In this document: piece after piece, positions 6,509 to 12,695 of the stretch | Numbering within the stretch: the first letter of the stretch is position 1 | How the letters are laid out: every line of letters starts with the position of its first letter | From: an uncultured bacterium | GTDB taxonomy: Bacteria > Bacillota_A > Clostridia > Lachnospirales > Lachnospiraceae | Length of the DNA stretch: 21,665 nt | Direction of reading: 5' to 3' | NCBI GenBank assembly: GCA_905215045.1 | Contig: CAJMOO010000032.1 | Location: 1-21,665, forward strand | Translations under genes and position numbers: made by a program | Notes under the pieces: model-generated | Seen by the model: only the letters and a program-made list of their open reading frames with translations | Databases searched by the model: none | Told to the model about the DNA's origin: nothing

Positions 6509-7828
6509 ATGATAAAGAGATATAAGGGAAAAAAGAGATGGATCAGCATGATCCTGTGTCTTATCCTGTGTATGCAGATGACGATAAAGATACAGGCGGC
6601 TGAGCCGGGGTATTTTGATAATCCACAGAAGGTTTATGACGAATTTAAAGGGAAGATTGCAGATACGTCGTACAAGAAGCAATATGCATTTTTGAAAAAT
6701 AAAATGAATGTGTATGAGAATTCTTCAGGTTCTAAAAAAATTGCATCTGCACCGAAATATTCAGGGATTATTGTTGTAAGCAAAGCATCCGGATATTTAC
6801 AGGTTATTTATGAGAAAAAGAAAGGATATGGCATCGGATGGATTGAAAAAAGTAAGTATCATAAAGAAGCGATTGCTTACAATGGAAGCGAAAAACAATT
6901 GATTGGAAATGGAAAGTATTGGGTACAGAATAAAAAAACAAAAGAAGGTATAGACATAACAATTACATTTTCAGGAAACCAGCAGTATAAATTCCAGACA
7001 GAAGATAAATATTTGAAATCTCAGGATACGAACTGGGAACTGGTAAGAGAATATGATCATTTATATATAAAAAATGTGAAAGAAGATAAATATCTTTCCA
7101 TAGATCAGGATGGAAACCTTGTGTTAGTGAAACATGGAGATATAAAAAATAACTTCCAAAAAACAGATAAAGAGGCGGGAAATGAGACAATGCAGTGGCA
7201 GTTTATTCGCCTTCAGAATAAAAATGTGACACCATATAGAAACTTTATGCAGTTTGATCCGGCATGGGCAAGAAAAGATTATGGAAATGTTTCAGACTAC
7301 AGCGGGAAAATGGCGGCAGCAGGATGTGGAGTTGTAGCGATTACCAATGCAGTTTATGCATTAAATGGACAGTTTGTAGATCCTATGCTCTTTGCAGATT
7401 TTGCAGTAAAAAAACATTACAGGATCATAGGTTCAGGAACACAGGATGGGGTCTTTAAAGGAGCAGCCAAAGAATTTGGAGAGGCCTATGGATTTTCTTA
7501 TGTAAAAACAAGTTACAGTCTCTCTGAAGTCAGAGACTATCTGCAGAAAGGATATGTTGCGATTTCACATGTACCAGGTCATTATGTGACGATCGCAGAT
7601 TTTAATCCGAAAACGAAAAAATATCTGGTGCTAGATTCACATCCGATTAAAAGCAGACCGACAAGTTCTTTTGGAAACTGGTTTAAAAGAGAAAGAGTCC
7701 AAAGAGGGGGACTTACTTCTTCAGCGTACTATATTTATGGGACAAGAGTGAAAACACAAGAGTTTAACACAGTGAAAACAATACAATTTCAAAAAGATAT
7801 GTTTCAATTGATGATGTTGGTTCAATAA
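6509..7828 (+). CDS. Secreted C39-like cysteine peptidase
   Basis: A 439-residue exported protein. Residues 1-30 form a signal peptide: a Lys/Arg-rich start, the hydrophobic stretch ISMILCLILCMQMTI, and probable cleavage after QAA. Residues about 55-120 look like an SH3-type module (KMNVYENSSGSKKIASAPK, ending GIGWIEKSK). Residues about 130-235 form a region of short beta strands with repeated D-x-YL motifs (EDKYLKS, EDKYLSI), resembling a beta-trefoil lectin fold; this is tentative. The C-terminal half is a C39-like papain-fold domain: Cys273 in AAAGCGVVAITNAVYAL, His358 in VPGHYVTI and Asp376 in LVLDSHP make a plausible catalytic triad. The substrate is unknown; peptides, cell-wall parts or glycoproteins are possible. 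Weak ribosome binding site AAAGGG at 6495-6500. No obvious partner genes adjoin it. Confidence 0.8.
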   Translation: MIKRYKGKKRWISMILCLILCMQMTIKIQAAEPGYFDNPQKVYDEFKGKIADTSYKKQYAFLKNKMNVYENSSGSKKIASAPKYSGIIVVSKASGYLQVIYEKKKGYGIGWIEKSKYHKEAIAYNGSEKQLIGNGKYWVQNKKTKEGIDITITFSGNQQYKFQTEDKYLKSQDTNWELVREYDHLYIKNVKEDKYLSIDQDGNLVLVKHGDIKNNFQKTDKEAGNETMQWQFIRLQNKNVTPYRNFMQFDPAWARKDYGNVSDYSGKMAAAGCGVVAITNAVYALNGQFVDPMLFADFAVKKHYRIIGSGTQDGVFKGAAKEFGEAYGFSYVKTSYSLSEVRDYLQKGYVAISHVPGHYVTIADFNPKTKKYLVLDSHPIKSRPTSSFGNWFKRERVQRGGLTSSAYYIYGTRVKTQEFNTVKTIQFQKDMFQLMMLVQ

Positions 7829-7840
7829 AATTATAAAATG

Positions 7841-7880
7841 AAAAAAATAGGATTCTGTAGATGCAGGATTCTATTTTTTT
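7841..7880 (+). terminator. Terminator of the peptidase gene
   Basis: A long stem, AAAAAATAGGATTC with GGATTCTATTTTTT (two G-T wobbles), has a 10-nt loop and a run of T at the end. The flanking A and T runs make it work in either direction. Confidence 0.82.
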
Positions 7881-7904
7881 CATGTATTTATTTAAAGCAA
7901 AGTA

Positions 7905-7933
7905 TTGACATTAAAAGTTGGTAGTACCATAAT
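7905..7933 (+). promoter_or_regulatory. lrgAB promoter with an embedded palindrome
   Basis: TTGACA (7905-7910) and CATAAT (7928-7933) are 17 bp apart. The perfect palindrome TGGTA-G-TACCA (7919-7929) lies in the spacer and touches the -10 box, a good position for a repressor. The TGGT-ACCA form resembles operators of FadR-type GntR regulators; the protein is not identified. Confidence 0.7.
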
Positions 7934-7979
7934 ATTGTATACATAAGAGAAGACTTAATATGAAAAACTGGAGGATTGT

Positions 7980-8339
7980 ATGAAATTTCTTAGACAATTT
8001 ATGATTATTTTACTCCTCTCATTTCTGGGAGAAGTGCTTAAGATGTTCATACCACTGCCAATACCGGCAAGCGTGTATGGACTGGTGTTAATGCTTGCAT
8101 GCTTAATGACTGGTGTGTTAAAGACAAGCCAGGTCAAAGATGCAGCTTTTTTTCTGATTGAGATCATGCCGGTTATGTTTATTCCGGCAGCAGCTGGGCT
8201 GATTGATTCGTGGGGTGTATTAAGACCACTGATCGTACCGATCATGATCATTACCGTTGCGATCACCGTATTTGTTATGGTGGTTACGGGAAGAGTTGCA
8301 CAAATGATAGCACAGAAGAGAGGAATTAAAAATGAATGA
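7980..8339 (+). CDS. lrgA: LrgA (CidA/LrgA family holin-like membrane protein)
   Basis: A 119-residue hydrophobic protein with about four transmembrane segments. The family signature is visible: FLGEVLKMFIPLPIPASVYGLVLMLACL near the start, then FLIEIMPVMFIPAAAGLI. LrgA and LrgB were first described as regulators of murein hydrolase activity in Staphylococcus; in Bacillus the related PftA/PftB pair transports pyruvate, so pyruvate uptake is an alternative role. The ATG has GGAGG at 7970-7974. It overlaps lrgB by 8 nt, as expected for a two-subunit membrane system. No LytS/LytT pair is nearby, so control may be by the factor that binds the promoter palindrome. Confidence 0.9.
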   Translation: MKFLRQFMIILLLSFLGEVLKMFIPLPIPASVYGLVLMLACLMTGVLKTSQVKDAAFFLIEIMPVMFIPAAAGLIDSWGVLRPLIVPIMIITVAITVFVMVVTGRVAQMIAQKRGIKNE

Positions 8340-9024
8340 GTTATTCAGACAATCATTGTTTGCGGGAGCAGCGATCAGCTTGATCGCATATGAAATAGGA
8401 TTATTTTTAAAGAAAAAACTTGGGTGGCCGGTCTTAAATCCGTTATTAGTGTCAATTATTCTTGTCATTATAGCATTAAAAGGACTTGGAATCAGCTATG
8501 AAGTATATAATGCGAGTGCAAAATACATATCTTATCTGCTGACACCAGCAACCGTATGCCTTGCAGTGCCACTGTATGAACAGCTGGAATTATTAAAGAA
8601 GAATATGGTAGCTGTAGTGTGCGGAATTTTATCTGGAACATTGGCAAGTCTGTGTGGAATTTTTGCACTTTGTACTTTGTTTGGATTCAATCACCAGCAG
8701 TATGTAACGATGCTTCCAAAATCAATCACAACAGCGATTGGAATTGGAATATCAGAAGAATTAGGCGGAATTGTGACAATTACGGTAGCAGTGATCATCA
8801 TCACAGGAATTCTTGGAAATGTGATCGCAGATACTGTATTCCACATCTTTAAGATCAAAAATCCATTAGCAAAAGGACTGGCGCTTGGAACTGCTTCTCA
8901 TGCGATTGGAACAGCAAGAGCAATCGAAATGGGACCTGTAGAGGGGGCAATGAGCAGTCTGGCAGTTGCGGTTGCAGGACTTTTAACTGTTGTATTTGTA
9001 TCAGGATTTGCTCAGCTTATTTAA
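8332..9024 (+). CDS. lrgB: LrgB (CidB/LrgB family membrane protein)
   Basis: The 230-residue partner of LrgA, with several transmembrane helices. Family features include GWPVLNPLLVSIILVI near residue 25, YLLTPATVCLAVPLYEQ, LLPKSITT-type segment MLPKSITTAIGIGISEELGG, and GTASHAIGTARAIEMG near residue 185, where the conserved small and polar residues lie. Translation is coupled to lrgA through the 8-nt overlap. The likely role is the same as for LrgA: cell-wall or death-related control, or export and import of pyruvate. The following kinase-like gene starts 16 nt after its stop. Confidence 0.93.
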   Translation: MNELFRQSLFAGAAISLIAYEIGLFLKKKLGWPVLNPLLVSIILVIIALKGLGISYEVYNASAKYISYLLTPATVCLAVPLYEQLELLKKNMVAVVCGILSGTLASLCGIFALCTLFGFNHQQYVTMLPKSITTAIGIGISEELGGIVTITVAVIIITGILGNVIADTVFHIFKIKNPLAKGLALGTASHAIGTARAIEMGPVEGAMSSLAVAVAGLLTVVFVSGFAQLI

Positions 9025-9040
9025 AGAGGAGGAAGAAATC

Positions 9041-9625
9041 ATGGCAGATGAAAAGATGATCATTACGATCGGAAGAGAACATGGAACGATGGGAGAGAAG
9101 GTTGCAGATAAACTCAGAAAGCAGTTTGATCTGCCTCTTTATGACAAAGCTCATCTTCTAAGGGCTGTAGAAGGCACAAATGATTATGATGAATTAAATG
9201 CATTTTTTAATGACAGGAAAGTAAACAGTTTGCTGTATGCAATTGCAATGAGTGAAAATGTAAGATCAAATGATGTACCATTTGGCATTATAAAAAAAGT
9301 TGTAGGAGATACTGGCGGGATCGTGATGGACAGCTGTGGAAATTATTTATTCAGAAATCGTCCAAATACAATCAGAATTTTTCTGCATGCGGATAAAAAG
9401 ATTCGAGTGAATAATCTGATGACACATCTTGGGATAACAAAAGAACGGGCAGAAGAAGAGATTGAAAATGAAGATTCCAAGCGATATGAATTTCATAAAT
9501 ATTACACAGATGAAATCTGGGGAGCATCTAAAGGATATGAGTTATGTCTTGATGAAGGAGTCCTTGGAATTGATGGATGCGTAGAGATGATTTTGGATTA
9601 TTTAAAAATACGAAAATTAATTTAA
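9041..9625 (+). CDS. Cytidylate-kinase-like protein
   Basis: A 194-residue P-loop protein of the cytidylate-kinase-like group common in Clostridia. The nucleotide-binding loop is ITIGREHGTMGEKVADKL near residues 7-24, which differs from the classic GxxGxGKS form but follows the GREYGSGG pattern of this group. A middle segment GIVMDSCGNYLFRNRPNTIRIFLHA resembles the part of cytidylate kinases after the NMP-binding region. Its substrate is unknown; it need not be CMP. The frame is open from 8990, but the ATG at 9041 has a strong AGAGGAGGAAG upstream and is preferred. It follows lrgB closely and probably shares its transcript. Confidence 0.8.
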   Translation: MADEKMIITIGREHGTMGEKVADKLRKQFDLPLYDKAHLLRAVEGTNDYDELNAFFNDRKVNSLLYAIAMSENVRSNDVPFGIIKKVVGDTGGIVMDSCGNYLFRNRPNTIRIFLHADKKIRVNNLMTHLGITKERAEEEIENEDSKRYEFHKYYTDEIWGASKGYELCLDEGVLGIDGCVEMILDYLKIRKLI

Positions 9626-9633
9626 AAAAAGTA

Positions 9634-9661
9634 TTGACATTATGAAAATAATCCGTATAAT
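9634..9661 (+). promoter_or_regulatory. Promoter of tRNA-Glu
   Basis: Perfect TTGACA (9634-9639) and TATAAT (9656-9661) with a 16-bp spacer. A strong stable-RNA type promoter starting 8 nt after the kinase-like gene. Confidence 0.88.
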
Positions 9662-9666
9662 AAATA

Positions 9667-9690
9667 GAGGTGGTTGCGACAGACCACCTC
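9667..9690 (+). promoter_or_regulatory. Hairpin in the 5' leader of pre-tRNA-Glu
   Basis: A perfect 8-bp stem, GAGGTGGT (9667-9674) with ACCACCTC (9683-9690), and an 8-nt loop. It starts at the expected transcription start, 10 nt before the tRNA. Such a 5' stem could guide processing or stability. Confidence 0.6.
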
Positions 9691-9700
9691 GAATATATCT

Positions 9701-9772
9701 GGCTCCATGGTCAAGCGGTTAAGACGCGACCCTCTCAAGGTCGAATCACGAGTTCGATTCTCGTTGGAGTCA
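9701..9772 (+). tRNA. tRNA-Glu(CTC)
   Basis: A complete 72-nt cloverleaf: acceptor GGCTCCA/TGGAGTC with one G-T pair, anticodon stem CGACC/GGTCG with loop CTCTCAA (anticodon CTC, glutamate), T-arm ending GTTCGATTC, and discriminator A. CCA is not encoded. Confidence 0.94.
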
Positions 9773-9773
9773 T

Positions 9774-9820
9774 AAGCTACAAACCACGCATTTATGCGGT
9801 TTGTAGCTTTTTTGTTTTTT
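9774..9820 (+). terminator. Terminator of tRNA-Glu
   Basis: A 12-bp stem AAGCTACAAACC with GGTTTGTAGCTT, with a possible inner stem CGCAT/ATGCG, followed by a T-rich tract. Confidence 0.88.
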
Positions 9821-9834
9821 AGAAGAAAAAGGTG

Positions 9835-9860
9835 CTAAACAAAATTACTAAACAAAAAAT
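9835..9860 (+). repeat. Imperfect tandem 13-bp repeat
   Basis: CTAAACAAAATTA (9835-9847) is followed directly by CTAAACAAAAAAT (9848-9860). It lies between the tRNA-Glu terminator and the possible small RNA. Meaning unknown. Confidence 0.5.
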
Positions 9861-9922
9861 CCCCCTGGCATATAAAATGCCAAAGAGGATTCAAACAAAT
9901 GTCAAAGTGCTAATAAAAGCAC
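9853..9922 (-). ncRNA. Candidate small RNA, about 70 nt
   Basis: No ORF explains this stretch, but on the minus strand it has the parts of a small transcript. From the predicted start near 9922, hairpin GTGCT/AGCAC comes first (9907-9922). A 15-nt single-stranded linker follows. Then comes a terminator hairpin: AATCC/GGATT outside (9858-9862 with 9887-9891) and TGGCAT/ATGCCA inside (9866-9871 with 9877-9882), ending in six T on the minus strand. A promoter lies in the right place upstream. The family is unknown, and this is inferred from signals alone. Confidence 0.45.
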
Positions 9923-9928
9923 AAAAAT

Positions 9929-9956
9929 ATTATAACATACAAAAAATAAAAGGCAA
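9929..9956 (-). promoter_or_regulatory. Promoter of the candidate small RNA
   Basis: On the minus strand, TATAAT (complement of 9929-9934) is preceded by TG one base before it (extended -10). A weak TTGCCT -35 box (complement of 9951-9956) lies 16 bp upstream. It is divergent from the thiS leader promoter. Confidence 0.5.
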
Positions 9957-9967
9957 TGATAAATTAC

Positions 9968-9995
9968 TTGACAAAAAAATATCAATATGATAATC
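9968..9995 (+). promoter_or_regulatory. Promoter of the thiS leader
   Basis: TTGACA at 9968-9973 is perfect. The -10 is less clear: GATAAT (9989-9994) has a 15-bp spacer, or the equivalent shifted by one. Transcription should start near 10001. Confidence 0.55.
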
Positions 9996-10000
9996 TACCA

Positions 10001-10101
10001 ACAGAGTGAATCTGAACAATCGGGTCCACGAAGGGGCACACCACCTCGGGTGTGAAGCTTCTTCGTGGACCCTTTTTTTATGCCTTTGAAATAACCAAAG
10101 G
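10001..10101 (+). promoter_or_regulatory. Structured leader with terminator upstream of thiS
   Basis: A 12-bp perfect stem, GGGTCCACGAAG (10022-10033) with CTTCGTGGACCC (10061-10072), encloses a second hairpin, CACACC (10037-10042) with GGTGTG (10049-10054), and runs into T7 (10073-10079). This is a strong intrinsic terminator about 75 nt after the predicted start and just before the thi genes. A third hairpin, CCTTTG/CAAAGG (10083-10101), follows it. None of the conserved TPP riboswitch sequences, such as CTGAGA, are present. Read-through would be needed to express thiS, so it looks like an attenuator with an unknown signal. Alternatively it terminates a separate short RNA. Confidence 0.65.
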
Positions 10102-10123
10102 ATACAGGAAAAGGAGGAAGCAG

Positions 10124-10318
10124 ATGCGTTTAAATGGAGAGATGAAAGCATTAAAAGAACCAGTTGCACTATCGGATTTCTTAACACAGGAAGGATTCTT
10201 AGACAAGAGAATCGCTGTGGAAAGAAATGGAGAGATCGTTCCAAAGGGGGAATATGCAAATGTGATCTTAAGCGACAGCGACACATTAGAAGTTGTGGCG
10301 TTTGTTGGAGGCGGATGA
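10124..10318 (+). CDS. thiS: Sulfur carrier protein ThiS
   Basis: A 64-residue ubiquitin-like protein ending in Val-Gly-Gly-Gly. The terminal Gly-Gly is the site that becomes thiocarboxylated and delivers sulfur for the thiazole ring of thiamine. The beta-grasp pattern is seen in [10 protein letters not shown], the helix [27 protein letters not shown] and [12 protein letters not shown]. The frame is open further upstream into the leader hairpin, but ATG 10124 has AAGGAGGAAG at 10111-10120 and gives the normal length. The adenylating partner ThiF is not in this operon. Confidence 0.94.
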   Translation: MRLNGEMKALKEPVALSDFLTQEGFLDKRIAVERNGEIVPKGEYANVILSDSDTLEVVAFVGGG

Positions 10319-10379
10319 TATTTCGTAATTAAGAAACTGTAAATGATAAATAAGATATACATATATAAAGGAGAACAAC

Positions 10380-11150
10380 ATGAAACAGGACAAGTTAATC
10401 ATCGGTGGACATGAATTTGACTCAAGATTTATCTTAGGATCAGGAAAATATTCCTTAGATCTGATCAACGCAGCAGTGCAGAATGCAGGAGCACAGATCA
10501 TCACATTAGCACTTCGAAGAACAAACACAAACGACACAGCCAATATCCTTGACTATATTCCAGAAGGTGTCACACTTCTCCCAAATACATCTGGAGCAAG
10601 AAATGCAGAAGAAGCCGTTCGTATCGCAAGACTTGCAAGAGAAGTTGGATGTGGAGATTTTATTAAGATTGAAGTCATTCATGATTCTAAATATCTGCTT
10701 CCAGATAACTATGAAACGATCAAGGCAACAGAAATCCTTGCAAAAGAAGGATTCGTCGTTATGCCATATATGTATCCAGACTTAAATGCTGCCAGAGACC
10801 TTGCAAATGCAGGGGCAGCAGCAATTATGCCATTAGGATCACCAATCGGATCAAACAAAGGAATCTGTACGAAAGACTTTATCCAGATTTTAATCGATGA
10901 AATTGACTTGCCAATTATTGTAGATGCAGGAATCGGAAAACCATCACAGGCATGTGAAGCCATGGAAATGGGGGCAGATGCGGTTATGGCAAATACAGCA
11001 ATTGCAACAGCAGGAGATATTCCAGCTATGGCAGAAGCATTTAAGAAAGCAATTGAAGCAGGAAGAAGTGCTTACCTTGCAGGACTTGGAAGAGTCATTG
11101 AAAAAGGTTCCAGCGCATCATCACCATTAACAGGATTTCTGGAGGACTAA
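10380..11150 (+). CDS. thiG: Thiazole synthase ThiG
   Basis: A 256-residue TIM-barrel enzyme that builds the thiazole phosphate of thiamine from deoxyxylulose 5-phosphate, dehydroglycine (from ThiH) and ThiS thiocarboxylate. Lys96 in the DFIKIEVI segment is the position of the Schiff-base lysine in B. subtilis ThiG. Other conserved parts are [38 protein letters not shown], and [14 protein letters not shown] with the phosphate-binding turn. Length matches the family. It starts 61 nt after thiS with AAAGGAGAA as ribosome binding site, and 2 nt separate it from thiH. Confidence 0.97.
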   Translation: MKQDKLIIGGHEFDSRFILGSGKYSLDLINAAVQNAGAQIITLALRRTNTNDTANILDYIPEGVTLLPNTSGARNAEEAVRIARLAREVGCGDFIKIEVIHDSKYLLPDNYETIKATEILAKEGFVVMPYMYPDLNAARDLANAGAAAIMPLGSPIGSNKGICTKDFIQILIDEIDLPIIVDAGIGKPSQACEAMEMGADAVMANTAIATAGDIPAMAEAFKKAIEAGRSAYLAGLGRVIEKGSSASSPLTGFLED

Positions 11151-11152
11151 TC

Positions 11153-12319
11153 ATGAGTGTAAGAATTGACGAGAATACAGATCATATGAAATATACCGAT
11201 GACATGGAAGCAATTGATTCAGATATCATGGATCGTGTCATCGCAGAGATGAACAGTTACGATGCAGACATTTATACAGCGAAAGATGTCAAAGAAGCAT
11301 TGGCAGCCGAAACTTGTTCTGTTGACAATTTCAAAGCATTACTGTCACCGGCAGCACTGCCATTTTTGGAAGAGATCGCACAGAAAGCGCAGAAAGAGAC
11401 AAGAAAACATTTTGGAAATTCTGTAGCAATCTTTACTCCATTATATATTGCAAACTACTGTGAAAACTATTGTGTTTATTGTGGATTTAATTGCCATAAT
11501 AAGATCAAACGTGCACAGCTTAATTACGAAGAGATTGAGCAGGAAATGCAGGCAATCGCAGAGACAGGATTAGAAGAAGTATTGATCTTAACAGGGGAAA
11601 GTCCTAACAAATCCAGTGTAGAATATATTGGAGAAGCATGTAAGATCGCAAAAAAATATTTTAAACTGATCGGTCTGGAAGTATATCCAATGGATTCCAA
11701 AGACTATGCATATCTGCATGAATGCGGCGCAGATTTTGTTACAGTCTTCCAGGAGACATATAATTCAGACAAATATAAGACATTGCATCTGGGTGGAAGA
11801 AAGAGAATCTTCCCATATCGTGTCAATGCACAGGAACGTGCGATCATGGGTGGAATGAGAGGAGTTGGATTTGCAGCTCTCTTAGGACTTGATGATTTTA
11901 GAAAAGATGCACTGGCAACAGGAATGCATGCATACCTTCTACAGAAGAAATATCCACATGCAGAGATCGCATTTTCATGTCCAAGATTACGTCCGATCAT
12001 CAATAACGATAAGATCAACCCAAAAGATGTTCACGAACCACAGCTTCTACAGATCATTTGTGCATATCGTATCTTTATGCCATTTGCAAGTATCACGATC
12101 TCAACGCGTGAATGTGAAAGGTTCCGTGACAATATCATCCAGATCGCAGCGACAAAGATTTCAGCAGGAGTGAATGTAGGAATCGGAGGACACAGCCAGG
12201 AAGAAGAAAAAGGTGATGAGCAGTTCGAGATCAGTGATGGAAGAAGTGTTGACGAGATTTATCATATGATCGAGGACAAAGGTATGCAGCCAGTCATGAC
12301 AGATTATATTTACGTGTAA
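11153..12319 (+). CDS. thiH: 2-iminoacetate synthase ThiH (radical SAM)
   Basis: A 388-residue radical S-adenosylmethionine enzyme that splits tyrosine into p-cresol and dehydroglycine for thiazole synthesis. The cluster motif is Cys103-x3-Cys107-x2-Cys110 (CENYCVYC), the CxxxCxxC pattern that binds the 4Fe-4S cluster. The anaerobic ThiH route, rather than oxygen-dependent ThiO, fits an anaerobe. Conserved later segments include VLILTGESPNKSS, YNSDKYKTLHLGGRK, and the C-terminal ISAGVNVGIGGHSQEEEKGDEQFEISDGRSVDE region. GGAGGA precedes the ATG. A terminator follows, so the operon is thiS-thiG-thiH; thiF and thiE must lie elsewhere. Confidence 0.97.
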   Translation: MSVRIDENTDHMKYTDDMEAIDSDIMDRVIAEMNSYDADIYTAKDVKEALAAETCSVDNFKALLSPAALPFLEEIAQKAQKETRKHFGNSVAIFTPLYIANYCENYCVYCGFNCHNKIKRAQLNYEEIEQEMQAIAETGLEEVLILTGESPNKSSVEYIGEACKIAKKYFKLIGLEVYPMDSKDYAYLHECGADFVTVFQETYNSDKYKTLHLGGRKRIFPYRVNAQERAIMGGMRGVGFAALLGLDDFRKDALATGMHAYLLQKKYPHAEIAFSCPRLRPIINNDKINPKDVHEPQLLQIICAYRIFMPFASITISTRECERFRDNIIQIAATKISAGVNVGIGGHSQEEEKGDEQFEISDGRSVDEIYHMIEDKGMQPVMTDYIYV

Positions 12320-12365
12320 GTCAGATTATATTCATGTGCAAGAAAATACAAAGTATATAGGATAC

Positions 12366-12403
12366 AAAATCCCGGATCAAAACATAAGATCCGGGATTTT
12401 TTT
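12366..12403 (+). terminator. Terminator of the thi operon
   Basis: A 13-bp stem, AAAATCCCGGATC with GATCCGGGATTTT (12366-12378 with 12388-12400), has a 9-nt loop and a run of T. Confidence 0.92.
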
Positions 12404-12458
12404 GTCCTTAAAAAAGGGAAACAAGCAAAAAGGAAGGAAAATCAAGAAATTTGAAGAA

Positions 12459-12653
12459 ATACACTAAGTGTATAAAAAAAGAAAATGAAACATTTTATAT
12501 GAATATAGTGTATAAAGTTGATATAAAAATAGCAATAGTGTATAATTTTAGTTAGAAAAACAGGAAAAATATAGATACACTTCGGTAAAAATGTCTAATA
12601 GTGTATAAAAAATAAGCATTTTGCAGATTTGTTTTTTATCTGGCAAAAGTGTA
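12459..12653 (+). promoter_or_regulatory. Array of AGTGTA boxes in the lac-type promoter region
   Basis: Seven copies of AGTGTA or its complement lie in 195 bp. Forward copies begin at 12467, 12507, 12537, 12600 and 12648; inverse copies begin at 12460 and 12576. Four forward copies extend to AGTGTATAA, and three of these to TAGTGTATAA. The first inverse and first forward copies form the 15-bp palindrome ATACACT-A-AGTGTAT (12459-12473). One copy overlaps the -10 box, and others lie upstream and in the leader. The pattern fits a regulator-binding array, most simply the LevR-like regulator downstream; this is inference. Confidence 0.65.
12518..12546 (+). promoter_or_regulatory. Promoter of the lac-type PTS operon
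   Basis: TTGATA (12518-12523) and TATAAT (12541-12546) are exactly 17 bp apart, the vegetative type. Start near 12553, leaving a leader of about 140 nt. No sigma-54 (-24/-12) promoter was found here. Confidence 0.75.
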
Positions 12654-12695
12654 CATTATGAGCACAGGAACCGAAGACGTAGGTTAGGAGTTATG

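Noticed and set aside
9773..9968. Remnant of an element integrated at tRNA-Glu
   Set aside because: Tandem repeats lie next to the tRNA, but there is no copy of the tRNA 3' end and no integrase gene or fragment.
10001..10123. TPP riboswitch upstream of thiS
   Set aside because: None of the conserved TPP-aptamer sequences are present; the structure is a simple nested terminator stem.
9930..10286. Long minus-strand reading frame across the thiS leader and thiS
   Set aside because: It is antisense to thiS, has no ribosome binding site, and its composition follows the leader hairpins.
12459..12653. CRISPR array
   Set aside because: The repeated unit is only 6-10 bp, occurs in both orientations with uneven spacing, and there are no cas genes.
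12620..12695. Sigma-54 promoter before the LevR-like regulator or PTS genes
   Set aside because: TGGCA occurs at 12641, but there is no GC at the right distance for a -12 box.
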